Shown here piece after piece: positions 1-10,492 of a stretch of 24,591 bases of DNA. The notes under the pieces are model-generated. The model saw nothing but the letters and a program-made list of their open reading frames with translations. It was not told where the DNA came from and made no database searches. The translations under genes were made by a program, and so were the position numbers. Within the stretch, counting starts at the first letter, position 1; each line of letters begins with the position of its first letter. Source of the DNA: Hirudo medicinalis (taxonomy: Eukaryota > Annelida > Clitellata > Hirudinida > Hirudinidae); NCBI GenBank assembly GCA_011800805.1, contig MPNW01000157.1, forward strand, positions 377,422-402,012, written 5' to 3'.

Positions 1-1560
1 CACGGTGAACATGGACAAGTGCGAATTCGCAGTCGCTTCCACGACATTTCTCGGACACCACGTGAGCGCAGAAGGCATGAAACCAATCCCTGACAACGTC
101 AAGGCCATAGCAGATTACAAGGTTCCCAAGTCAATCACATAGCTCCGATGTTTCGTAGGTCTCGTAAATTTCTATAGAAAATTCATACCCCACTGTTCAT
201 CGCTCCTCGCTCCATTGACGGATGTATTCAAGAATAACAGCAGAAGGACCGGGCCAAACAAACACCTGACCCTGACTCCAGCCCAGCTGCAAGCGTTTCA
301 GCAGGTGAAGGAAAAGCTGCAGACACCTGTCTGTCCTGGACGAAGCCGGTCAACTCCAACTCTCAACCGACGCTTCGGATTCCGCAGGCGGAGCAGTTCT
401 AGAGCAGGTCAAGGCCGAGTTACAACGCCAGTAGCTTTTTACTCCAAGAAATTTAGTCCGGAAATTTAGGCGGAAACGAGATACAGTACCTTTGGTCGAG
501 AGTTGCTGGCTGTGTGTCTGGCCGTCAGGCACTTCCAACATCTTTTGGACGGGCGACAATTCACCATTTACACAGACCACAAGTCACTCACATTCGCCTT
601 CAAGAGCGTATCCAGCAGGCACTCACCAAGGCAGCTGGAATACATCGGCCAGTTCACGGCAGAAGTCCTGCATGTCAAGGGAGAGCGCAACATCGTGGCT
701 GATGCAGTCACGCACAGAAGTCAGCGCGATAACAACGGTCGACTTACAGGAAATTGCAAGACACCAGACCACTCACTTCGGTCCGACATACCGTCCTTGA
801 AGATCGTCGAAGTTCCGTTACTATTCAGCCACGGCAACATCTGGGTCGACACTTCAACAGGGACGCAGAGACCATTGGTACCACAGAACTTGCGTCATAA
901 GGTATTTCTCAGTATGCATTCCCTCTCGCATCCTGGAGAACGGGCAAACTCAAAAATGATTCGCCAGCGGTTCGTATGGCCCCACATGGACAAGGACATC
1001 AGAACATGGTGCCGAGAATGTCTTTCGTGTCAGAAGAGCAAGGTTCATCGACATACCTCGACAGCCCCAGCGAGTTTCCCTCTCCCAAGCTGTCGTTTTC
1101 AACACATCCACATGGACCTTGTCGGACCACTGCCAGCATCCAACGGACATACGCACATCCTGACGATCATCTATCGATTCACAAGATGGCCCGTCGCTAT
1201 TCCACTTCCAGACACATCAACGGAGACAGTCCTGAGGTCCGTGATCTCTGGATGGGTAGCCAGCATGGGAGTGCCGGAGACCATCACAACCGTCAGAGGA
1301 AGCCAATTCTCGACGCACCTTTTCCATCAGGTGAGTAAGCTATTCGGAATTTACCATATCCGCTCAACAGCTTATCACCCCACAGCAAATGGAATGGTCA
1401 AACGCTTCCACCGGCAACTCAAGGCGACACTCATCGCGCACAACTCCACCGATGCTTGGACCGATCTCCTACCCATGGTTCTACTTGGAATCCGTGCGAC
1501 CATCAAAGAGGATCTCCAGTGCTCACCTGCCTAGCTCGTTTACGGCGCACAAGAACATCA
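1..1560 (+). pseudogene. Ty3/gypsy retrotransposon pol remnant (RT end, RNase H, integrase)
   Basis: Reading starts inside the reverse transcriptase palm/thumb (KCEF, FLGHHVS, then LRCFVGLVNFYRKFIP). RNase H follows (STDASDSAGGAVL, PVAFYSKKF, TFGRELLAVCLAVRHFQ, IYTDHKSLTFAF). Next come the integrase HHCC finger (about 900-1050, ending CRECLSCQK) and the integrase core from about 1095 (HMDLVGP, AYHPTANGMVKRFHRQLK). The copy is dead. There is a TAG at 140-142 and another at 467-469; the STDASD block (about 330-415) lies in a different frame from its flanks; a TAG at 1532-1534 falls before LVYG. In the integrase DDE triad the first D is present, but the second reads TTVRGSQF instead of TTDRG and the third reads NGMVKRF instead of NGMVERF. 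Wording is closest to CsRN1-like elements common in arthropods, molluscs and fish (from memory). No LTR is seen in the next 500 bp. Confidence 0.93.
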
Positions 1561-2099
1561 AGAACATCACTCGACCATCAACCATCAACCCAGCAACACC
1601 ACCAGCTAAACTCCAAACACGCTCTGGAGGAAGAGTTCATTAGCCCAAGAGATTCATAGACTACGAGGCCTGTTTTTGTCAGATCCGCAACAGGCGAGAT
1701 GTTTAAGTTCAGAAAACTCGGCTTTTGACAACAGTGAAGTCACGAATATGAATAAATGCCATGATAAAGGATGAAGATAAAAAATTGGGTAGTAACATTT
1801 CAGCTGATCAATCACTGAGGATTTTCTTGAAGCATTTTCCACAAAGAGACAAAAAGTAGATGTTGGCGTGGAAGAGGTCGGTGTATATATGGCCGACATT
1901 TCTTCACAGTTGTCATCTCATAATCGACCCCCGAAAATTATATACAACCCTCAACACTAGATTGCCAACTACCAGTGGAGAGATTCAAGGAGTCTCAATT
2001 TTTTCACGACTTCGCTCAAATTTGTCAATACCATTACTTTTTGAAATGAATATTGGTATCGGTATTGCCAATACATTTTAAGAGTAATGTTAACAACCC
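1561..2099. other. Spacer without recognisable gene
   Basis: This follows the broken integrase. Short open frames on both strands (for example 1654-1899 on the - strand) show no family signature and have AT-biased, repetitive composition. Around 2017-2070 there is a run built from ATTGGTAT and GGTATTGCCAAT that may be the edge of a transposon, but I cannot define its ends. Confidence 0.5.
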
Positions 2100-2800
2100 T
2101 GATAGGGACTCATCTGGGAGTCGACGATGAAACTGTGAAATTTCGAAAATAAGGGCCACCCTAATATCCCTATCGTTTTTGCCGACTCTCCTAGATACTT
2201 TAGTGTCGTCTGCAAACTTAGATATTTTGGACAATATTCCATCATCCAGATTGTTTATTTAAACGCAGAACAACACAGGCCCCAACACTGTTCTTTGGGG
2301 AACACCGCTTAGCGTAGGATGCCATTCTGATTATATTCCTCCCATTCCCACCTTTTGTCTCTTATCTCTCAGCCACTGACAAAAGTTTGCTTTCAATTCC
2401 ACCGGGATTTTTTTTTTTTTGAAAGCTTTAACAAAGTCCAGATATACATTATCTACTGCCTACCATTGTCGCAACTATTGTAATTCTTTTCGAAGAACTC
2501 AAAAGATTGTCAAAAACATTTAGTTAATCCACGTTGGCTCTTCACAATAACTTCATTTCTCTCAAAAATATTGATGGCCTCGATCATTTTTTCCATTAAT
2601 TTACACACTAGGATAGACTTACTGGTCTGTAGTTGTCTTCTCCTTTCCCCGAAATGACTTTTTTGGGTTATTACCCAGTATTGCAGTATTACAGCTGACA
2701 AATAACAAAGCCCCTTTAATAATTCACGACCAACATTTTGAGCGGTTTTATGGATCTTAAGGTTAATAACCTGGTAAAGATTTTGACGAAATCTGAAAAT
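2100..2800 (-). pseudogene. Non-LTR retrotransposon (LINE, CR1/Jockey-like) reverse transcriptase remnant
   Basis: On the - strand the order of RT blocks is correct, spread over several frames: LVCKLMEKMI (about 2605), NEVIVKSQRGLTK (about 2540), VDNVYLDFVKAF (about 2440, with the first catalytic D of the YLDF type), CQWLRDKRQKV, WHPTLSGVPQRTVLGPVLF (about 2325-2270), INNLDDGILSKISKFADDTK (about 2260-2200, holding the catalytic FADD box) and RRVGKNDRDI. A TAA interrupts the stretch between GPVLFCV and INNLDD, and frameshifts occur around the A-run that follows VKAF. No intact ORF survives and no endonuclease domain is seen. The fragment is consistent with an old insertion; the exact clade cannot be fixed by eye. 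Confidence 0.85.
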
Positions 2801-2810
2801 GGACAAAGGC

Positions 2811-3479
2811 TAGAAAGCAAGCAAAATCTGATGTGATTTATTTTATGGATGAGCCCTTAAGTGAAAAATTAAGAAGACTAGAAAGTCGGAGAAACACGAA
2901 AGACACACATAATATCTAGCAGGGTTCGAAGAAAAAGATCCTTGAAAAAGATCCTCAGTTCGATGTTGAAAATATTATACGAAATAAATTTACTTAATAG
3001 TAAATTAAAGTTGATTATATTAATATTGAGATTTGAATGATCTTCCCTTATTTCGTCTAGAAGCTTTAGCTAAATCCTTTCAAATCCTCTTGGTTGCAAG
3101 ATATAACAGACCTAACTTACAAGTACACCAGGTATACAGGTATTAAATGTTGGATGTTTTTCATTTGTCGAATGTCGCCATCGAATGCACATCCAAAGGT
3201 TAACAAACTATAAGAGAATTTAAGGATTATAATCAAGAACAGCAAATGGGAGTATGCTACGCTTTTGTTAATGTTAGAGCTTCATTAAAGATCTTCTTGT
3301 GGCAGTACACACAAAAAAAACATCCGCAAAACATGGTCTTGCTATGGCAACCTCAATATGAGTCAATTCAAGCCTGAAAATCTGCTTAAGCCCCACCTTA
3401 AAGTGATTTTTAGTCGCTCACATGACACTGAGTAGCTTGTCATAAGTCCTTATGAATAGATTTGTGGATGCACCTGTAC
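2811..3479. other. AT-rich spacer upstream of the DUF5054 gene
   Basis: No protein or RNA family recognised on either strand. It presumably includes 5' flanking DNA, and possibly an untranslated first exon, of the gene beginning at 3502. A short imperfect direct repeat (AAAAAGATCC twice around 2933-2955) is the only local structure noted. Confidence 0.5.
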
Positions 3480-3490
3480 TATATATATTT
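3480..3490 (+). promoter_or_regulatory. Possible TATA box of the DUF5054 gene
   Basis: TATATATATTT lies 12 bp before the ATG at 3502 and 33 bp before the in-frame ATG at 3523. If it is a real TATA element, transcription would start near 3510 and the ATG at 3523 would be the initiator. The whole region is AT-rich, so chance is a serious alternative. Confidence 0.25.
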
Positions 3491-3501
3491 TTGTGTGTGT
3501 C

Positions 3502-6500
3502 ATGATAATGAAGAAATACAAAATGGGAAATAGAAGTTATTGCATTTTTCTCCTGATGTTTACGTCTTCCCAATATCTTGTTGGATGTCGATCTGAGAGT
3601 TTAAGATTTGCACCGAGAAAATCAGAGAATGACTGGATCTCAAAAGTTCATGTCGTCTTCATGAATCATCTGGGTGAATTATTTAAAACATACTTTTTTA
3701 ATTGTGGTCACATCTAAGAAGTGGGATATCTATATATGAAAATATATGTTTATCAGAATATGTGGAAATTTTACATTAATAATTACAATCTTGCTTTCAA
3801 ATGAATTTTCTGCAACATATTTTATTATGGTATGTCAAGATGAAGCATCTATTTATAATATATTTAAGATTCTTTCTAAGAATAATTGATTATATCCATG
3901 AATTGGTCAAAGAAATGAGCTCTGGCTTTCTGGCTTATAAAGAGCCATATCTAATTAGAATGATACCACCAAATAATTCTGCTTATTTGACTTATAAAAT
4001 GTGTGGCATATTGGCATTAAACATTTTGTTTTGTTGCAGATGTTGGATACACAGATTTAATAAACAATGTTCTCAATAAATATTTTCAAATTTACTTTGA
4101 TCATGCCATCCAAGTATCAGCCTCTCTTAGAAATTTGGGATATGTTGAGAATATGGTTTATACAACCCATCCCTGGCTTGTCAGCCTATATCTAAATTGT
4201 CCACCTAACTTTGTACTATCTGGGATAAAGCTCAAGGTTATCATCACTCTTGATCAATGTTGTCAAAACTAATACTAAGCATTACTAACTTATAAATTAC
4301 TAACTACTAATGATTTGCTCCATTTCTGTTAGTGATTAATACATTATTAAATAATCCAAGGGTCTTCATTTCCACATAATCATTTTTAATTATCTGATTA
4401 ACAATCGTTTAATTACAGTACAAGTTAAAATCTATAGATTTTGTTCAAGGGGCAGGTCATGTCTCAAGACTAGGTTCTCTATGGGTTTTTTATGCAATTT
4501 TAATATTCTTTGTTTTAGTGCCCCGATCAAAAACAGAGAAATGATTTTGTGGAAGCTATTAGGAGAGGAGACATCACATGGCATGCTGGTCCCATGAATC
4601 TCCAGATTGAATTCATTGAACCTTGGCTTTTTGAAGCAGCTCTGGATATAAGTTCTGACTTGGATAAGAAGTTTAATATCACCAGGAAGTGTAGAGTAAT
4701 TAGTCAGAGAGATGTTCCAGGTTAATTAATTGTTAATTAATTTTTCAGTTTTAGTGGTAGATATACATTATAATGTTTTTTTTTCTCTAGGCCTGACCCA
4801 AGCGAGCATCCCTATTTTGATTAAGAAAGGCATAACCTACCTGACAGTTGGTGTTAATGGAGCCACCCCCCTCCTGGAGTTCCAAAGTTATTTAAGTGGA
4901 AATATGGGAAAGATTCAATAGTTGTTAATGTTCATCCTGGTGGATATCCCAATGATCCAGGCTCAACACCAATTGATCCAAAAGGATTATCAAGAGAAGA
5001 CTGCATAACCCATGAAGGTTTTTCTGAGGCCCTATGCTTCGTTTTTAGAACTGACAATACAGGTCCACCTGCTTCCATTCAAGTCAGTATTTAAATGTAA
5101 TTAAAAATATATTAACAGAACCTGTTTATGATTAATTAGATTACGGCTTGTGGATTTCGAAATAATTTACAATTGTCTTCTATTAAAGGAAGTGCTGAAT
5201 ATGTACGAGATACTAAGAGCAGAGTTTCCAAGAGCTGTACTTGTCTCAGGGACTTTAGAAAACTTTTTTGCTTCTTTTGATGATCAAATAAAGACACCCT
5301 TCCCTTAATTGCTAATGAGATTGGTGATACATGGATTCAAGGAATTGCATCAGACCCCAAAAAGAATGCTGAATACCTTTTTATCTCACACAAGATTAAA
5401 AATTGCATTGAATCTGGTTTTAATAAATGTTTTACAAATACTTACAAAGCTAGTTTTTATGCATACTATTGTATTCAGGTGTTTGTTCATTGAATGACAG
5501 AAGATTGTGGAATGCCACTCGTTTTCTCATTAAATTGCCAGAGCACACATGGGGCTATTACTCAGAACATGATACTGAGCATTGGAATAATCCTTCATTT
5601 GAGCCACTCAGAAAAGGTTGGCTTCTACAATTATATGAAACATCTTCAATTTGTGCATGTGACATAATAATTATAATATATAGCAATTCATACAGTATCT
5701 TAAAATTTGTATATATTGGAGTAAGAAGAGAAATAAAATGTTGAAATAACTTTGAACAAATGAACATATATTGAAGGCTCTGACTGAATATGCTAATATC
5801 TCAAAGTAATACCCAGATTTCTCTTGATCCATAATTTTCTATTTGAGTAATATTGCAAGATAAGAAAGCCATGACTGTCCTATGATGAACAGCAAATAAT
5901 TTTCTATAAGCTTCAGCTATGAATAACTTCTTTCACTTGAAACCACAGACACTACATATCTCGAAAAATAATTGTGAGCTTGAGAGGATTGGAAGAAATT
6001 CAGGGAAATCCCATTCAGCTATGAATTTCAAAACTGGCCAGTCATGAGTTTTGTCTAGATCTATATCCATATTCTTTCAGGCGCTGTCTCAGTCTTGGTA
6101 TTTCAATTGAAAACTGAAATGAACACCATAAAATCTTAAGTAGTTGATAGTATTTGTATTTAGCCGATCTTTTGAGTGTTTTATATATCCAAACAGGATA
6201 TAAAGGCACTTTTTAATCGATCTACCATTTATTTAGTGCCCCTGTCCAAGGGCAATCCCTGGTGGTGCAGGCTGGGTTGTACATTACAAATGTTGCCGTT
6301 ACCACCGCATGCAGGAACGCATTCAACCAACCTGCATGCTTAGACTCTTGACTTATACCACTTCAAACTTATATGCTACTTTCTTGGTGGCTCTTGATCT
6401 GATCTGCAGTTCTGGAGATCTTGAATGTAAACAATCAATACACTCAGGCAGCGACCTCTTGTTTTCTTCTTGCAGTATATGACACAGTCTTTGCACCAAA

Positions 6501-8421
6501 TGTAGACCTTCCCTTTCCAGATATTATTTCAATCTATTTAGAATTATCTTTTCTACTAAGGAAGATAGTGTGCATTATATTATTATATTATTATAGTGTG
6601 CAAAGAATTTATTGACAAAGGAAGAATTTGCTTATATTGGAAATATGGAGCCCTTTGAATGGCATTGTTTTCAATTGCTCAAGAAATTTTTTTATTGTTT
6701 TAATTNATTATTATATTATTATAGTGTGCAAAGAATTTATTGACAAAGGAAGAATTTGCTTATATTGGAAATATGGAGCCCTTTGAATGGCATTGTTTTC
6801 AATTGCTCAAGAAATTTTTTTATTGTTTTAATTAATCATATTTCCAAAAAAGGATGAAATTATAAAACATCTCTGATAAACTTCTAACAAATTTCATGTC
6901 CAGCAACCAAATTAAGAGCCATTTCATCAACTGTTTCAGTTAATCCAAATTTTCTCCACTCTGCAAATTCATGGTGGGAGCAAAGGAATTTTAGCTTGGC
7001 AGCTATTGAAGCTCTAGAAGACCATGTAATTGCCCAAGAAATTAAAAATGAAATGCCATTTTTGAATGCTGATGTACCTGATCTAATGAGTAGGAGAACC
7101 AAATGATTTTAGTGGAGCTATTTTGACAAATTTTACAATGTTTTTATTTTATAATTTTGTTAGATTTTCAGCATACAACAACAAGACAATTTAGTTGTCC
7201 CACTGCAAACATAAAGAATTTATTGTTTGGTGAAGATGGGACAATCCTTAGGCTAACATTCCAAAATGTATTGAGTTTTACTAGGTCTCAATTTAGTGCT
7301 AAAATCTGATTTTTGTAATTTTCCAGAATGAATTGGCTGATGAAAAGCACGTTATAGGAAAGTTTGTCTATCAAACTTTTAATGAAACTGATTTTGAAGA
7401 GTTTGGAAAGATATATAATTACAATGGGTGGAGTGCTGGGTATTACAAACCAAATTGCACAGCATCTGCTCATCCTGAAAGCAAGATTTGGAATACAGTG
7501 CTCAAAAAGATTTACATTAATAAATGTGGTAACAATATTAATGTGTAATTAATTTCACTTTAGCCTTCAGTCAATGATAAATTTCTAGTGAAAGAATGTG
7601 ACTTTTGGCTAAATCTCAACATGAATGATTCAAAGTCAGTGTCTTGGTATGGTGCACCATCTGAAATTTGGATTCGATACACTTCTAGAATTGCCAAGTA
7701 TGAAAAAGGTTTGTTTATTACTTGTGTTTGAAGTATAAAGGATTTTTAGGTACAATGAACTTTATATAATAAAGTAAATTTTCACTAAAGCATTAGCTGA
7801 AAAAAATTAGTATCTTTGTTATCATATTAAGGAATACTTATTTTTAGGTGGTAGCTCTTCTGGTTTGGATGTAGTCCTTCAATGGTTTAATAAAACCATA
7901 ACTCGACTTCCAGAATCAATATCCTTTGCATTCAAACCAATTGTTAGGCCTCACCACAAGTGGACCATATATAAAATGATGCAACCTGTAGATCCATATA
8001 ATGTTCTTTTAAATGGAAGCCAATATAATCATGGTTTGTACATAATGAGTAGATTGGCAAACATTTTAAATTTGATTTAAAGTTACATTTTAAATGTAAG
8101 AAATTTATAAAAAATTATGTGTACTTGGCAGTTGCATCAGCAGAAGGGGTTGAGTACAAAGATGATAAATGCTTGCTCGTGGTGAAATCACATAACATTC
8201 CTATTGTCAATGTGCTCACTGGCCATGAATTTGCACACACTTTTCCTGCTCCATTGTCACCCATAAAATTCCCGGAAATAGAAGGGTTTTCTTTCAACAT
8301 GTTTAATAACATATGGGAAACCAACTACATAATGTGGTACCCATATCTAGATAAAGACAAAGATTTCAAGGCCATATTTACCATAGACTTGCTTACAATG
8401 ACTCAACCATATTTGTTTTGA
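3502..8421 (+). CDS. Secreted DUF5054-family (GH38 mannosidase-like) protein, 12 exons, two single-base frameshifts
   Basis: Exons by splice and frame fit: 3502-3673, 4040-4236, 4519-4720, 4791-5082, 5189-5416, 5479-5616, 6940-7089, 7164-7267, 7327-7528, 7571-7708, 7848-8033, 8132-8421. All introns are GT-AG. Intron phases agree throughout if exons 4 and 5 each regain one base; the product is then about 766 residues. The N-terminus has a basic start and hydrophobic run (CIFLLMF) typical of a signal peptide. Motifs in order: VVFMNHLDVGYTD (H-x-D box split by intron 1, like the GH38 metal-binding HxD), GDITWHAGPMNLQ, QRDVPGLTQASIP, HPGGYP, EIGDTWIQGIASDP, FLIKLPEHTWG, WWEQR, then a beta-rich C-terminus with NNIWETNYIMW. 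These match what I recall as Pfam DUF5054, related to alpha-mannosidases; the substrate is unknown. Frameshifts: C6 where C7 is needed at about 4865-4871, and one base short near 5289-5293. Everything else is intact, so sequencing error is as likely as a recent pseudogene. ATG 3523 is an alternative start. Confidence 0.85.
6579..6834. repeat. Perfect 128-bp tandem duplication with an N at the junction (intron 6)
   Basis: Bases 6579-6705 and 6707-6833 are identical, and the single N of this region sits at 6706, exactly between them. It lies in the long (1,323 bp) intron 6 of the DUF5054 gene, so no coding effect is expected. A perfect duplication abutting an ambiguous base is the usual mark of an assembly join at which overlapping contig ends were not merged, rather than biology. 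Confidence 0.9.
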
Positions 8422-8551
8422 ACTAATTTGGATTTTGAACATTTTCTAGCTTTAACTTCAAAATACATGCTTGAGATAATGACATTGACACCCTTAAGTT
8501 TAACTGGGATTTTTACAAAAGAAGATGTTGTTTGATTTTAATTTTATGTGT

Positions 8552-8557
8552 AATAAA
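8552..8557 (+). terminator. Polyadenylation signal AATAAA of the DUF5054 gene
   Basis: AATAAA lies 131 bp after the TGA at 8419-8421. It is the first canonical hexamer on the sense strand after the stop codon. Confidence 0.55.
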
Positions 8558-8693
8558 ATATTGAGTCGTCCACCATCTCATGTCAACCTATGGTTGGTTT
8601 TCCCAACAGTCGAAAAGCAGATTGGTAACATCATCCGCCATTGTAAATATATTCTAAAAAACTGAATTTTCAGGAGACGAAAGGAGTTAGATT

Positions 8694-9143
8694 TGGAGAT
8701 GGGAAAGAACTCAAAATTTGGGTTCTTAGCAAACTTGGGTTCGGTTCTGTTCGGGTGAAATACATAATGAAATACAATAATAAAGTTCTGTATACATTAA
8801 AATGCATCTTTTATTTCAAAATATTTCAAATGTTCATGTTATATTTAAGAAAAAGAAGAATCTCAAGTGTTGAGGCGTTCATCCGAACAAAAAAATTGAT
8901 TTATTAACGTCCATTACTTAATTGGATGACTAGGACGGTGATCCCGCATTGTCCTAGTAATATCTAATTAGTAGTAATATCTGAACAACGTCTGCCATGT
9001 CTTAAGTATAAACTTGTAAGTAAGCAAGTGAAAGAAAAAAAATTAGTGGGAAAGAACCTTGAAATAAGGGTTCTAGCTCTGTTCGTGTTCTCAGTTAACC
9101 TGAGTTCGGTTCTTTCGAATTGGGTTCGGGTTTCTCATCTCTA
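8694..9143. mobile_element. hAT-type non-autonomous element (MITE), about 450 bp
   Basis: The left end TGGAGATGGGAAAG and the reverse complement of the right end, TAGAGATGAGAAAC, match at 11 of 14 positions. They are followed by subterminal GGGTTCGG-type repeats in opposite orientation, as in many hAT elements. The flanks GTTAGATT (8686-8693) and GTTAGGCT (9144-9151) agree at 6 of 8 positions, consistent with an aged 8-bp target duplication. The interior is AT-rich and non-coding. Confidence 0.6.
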
Positions 9144-9338
9144 GTTAGGCTTTGGTCAGGATTAGGATTAGTAGGGGTTTCAGTGATCGTTAAACAAAGG
9201 GATTTTCGCCGGTTTGTGTTTTCTTCTGATGTAGACCACGGACGTCGTTTCAGCTTTTCCCGGGGATCCTGGTGGGTTGTCTTTTTTTAACTTCTCACCA
9301 AAAGTCAGGGAACAGCTACTCAGCTACTTTGAATACTA

Positions 9339-9397
9339 CTGGAAAATTACAAAGGTTAGATTTTAGCACTAAATTGGGACCTAGTAAAACTTAATAC
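9339..9397 (-). repeat. Antisense copy of DUF5054 intron 8
   Basis: Read on the - strand, this 59-nt stretch begins GTATTAAG and ends TTTTCCAG. It aligns without gaps to the whole of intron 8 (7268-7326), with 5 mismatches, all transitions. Similarity stops at the AG; on the other side only the three bases AAT before the GT continue. I see no coding sequence around this copy, so it is not obviously an intron here. See findings. Confidence 0.85.
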
Positions 9398-9486
9398 ATT
9401 TCTGCTTTTAATTAGACCATTAAATATGTAATTTCTTTGTTGGATTACTTTTAACAACAAAATAGTTTTATCAATACTTTCACATT

Positions 9487-9738
9487 TTGCCGGTCTGCTT
9501 TCAATTGCTATCTGTTATGAGTACTACTCGACGTGGACCAATAGCGTATGATATTCTAATGTGTTTGAATTTGAATTTGTCCGTGAAACCCAATCGCAGG
9601 CTTACACAATCACTCCGAAGAGCTGGAGTCCTCCGAAAGGATTTTCGCTGTCATCACTATCGTGGTAAGAGATCTGGCAGTCGTCATCCTCGGCGCGCCG
9701 CTTCATCTCATTCCTCTGGTTGCCATCTCAAGTACTAA
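9487..9738 (+). pseudogene. Possible LINE 5'/linker fragment
   Basis: An open frame of 83 residues contains SLRRAGVLRKDF, then HHYRGKRSGSR and HPRRAASS. That arginine-rich wording (a HRG/YRGKR-type block after a leucine-rich one) resembles the segment that precedes the endonuclease in many animal CR1/Jockey-like LINEs. I cannot see an endonuclease after it. The frame ends inside the first unit of the GC-rich repeat, which has inserted at 9732. It could equally be a chance ORF. Confidence 0.3.
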
Positions 9739-10029
9739 GAAGTACTAAGAAACTCCTACCACGGAGCGTACCGACAGGGAATCATCAGAGGAGTGCCCCG
9801 TCACCGAACGTTTCGGCCCAAACTCCTTACGTTCTCGGGGGGTGGGCCACACCCGTTTGATCAGACGGGTGTCCCTGTAGGTTATTACCCTATGTTACCC
9901 ATCTTCTGAACATTGCCCATAATATGGTTATCGACTAAAGACTCGCGGCGACCTTTACACATCGACACCATATAATGCAAACTGAGCGTTATATTTTCTT
10001 TGTAGCGGTCGCCTTCACTTTGAAAATTA
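9733..10029 (-). mobile_element. GC-rich short retroelement-like insertion, copy A (longer copy)
   Basis: This 297-bp insertion lies between two identical 32-bp direct repeats (9701-9732 and 10030-10061, each CTTCATCTCA...ATCTCAAG). Its left 130 bp (9732-9861) is the inverse of copy B at 10369-10494, at about 95% identity. Read on the - strand the element ends with short tandem units (TTAGTACTTCTTAGTACT), like the microsatellite tail of a LINE or SINE, which sets its orientation. The - strand RNA would carry several stems: ACACCCGT/ACGGGTGT around a short loop, GGCCCA/TGGGCC, and ACTCCT/AGGAGT. I see no ORF and no clear tRNA A/B boxes. I do not recognise the family. Confidence 0.6.
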
Positions 10030-10362
10030 CTTCATCTCATTCCTCTGGTTGCCATCTCAAGAAATATTAATGATCTTGAAGTTTTGTTTGAACGTATTCC
10101 ACTCTAATCAAACTCTGAATCGTTAAAGTTATCGTTATAACAGTGCCATAGATTTTAAATTTATTTGAAAGTATTTTCACCTGATTAGCCTTTTAGCTAC
10201 AGAAATTAATATTTTATTTATTTATTTTTATTTATCTGCTCACAAGCAAACAACAAAGAAAATTTATCCGAGAGATGACTCAAACATGTTAATTTTACAA
10301 TAGAAAAGGAATCGTTGATGAGACAGGTGAATCGACTGTAGGTTTTGGATAAAACATTTAAA

Positions 10363-10492
10363 AAAAAAATCAAACGGGTGTGGCCCACCCCCGAGAACGT
10401 AAGGGGTTTGGGCCGAACGTTCAGTGACGGGGGCACTCCTCTGATGATTCCCTGTCGGTACGCTCCATGGTAGGAGTTTCTTAGTACTTAGT
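10363..10492 (+). mobile_element. GC-rich short retroelement-like insertion, copy B (truncated copy)
   Basis: This 130-bp insertion lies between two 40-bp direct repeats (10323-10362 and 10493-10532, one mismatch, each ACAGGTGAAT...CATTTAAA-type). It is the same unit as copy A in the opposite orientation, starting inside the loop of the ACACCCGT hairpin and ending with the same tail (TTAGTACTTAGTAC). The missing upstream 165 bp relative to copy A looks like 5' truncation. A run of A lies at the truncated end (10359-10369). The GGCCCA/TGGGCC and ACTCCT/AGGAGT stems are kept. Confidence 0.6.

Noticed and set aside
5558..5767. 69-codon - strand open frame over exon 6
   Set aside because: Antisense shadow of the DUF5054 exon encoding LPEHTWG.
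8115..8324. - strand open frame over exon 12
   Set aside because: Antisense shadow of the last DUF5054 exon.
9170..9190. Telomere-like TTAGG units
   Set aside because: Only two to three imperfect units, well within chance.
9780..9830. Hammerhead ribozyme core in the GC-rich repeat (CTGATGA and GAAAC both present on the - strand)
   Set aside because: GAAAC precedes CTGATGA, which would need a type II layout. The required U-H cleavage site and stem I hairpin between them cannot be formed, and copy B lacks the GAAA.
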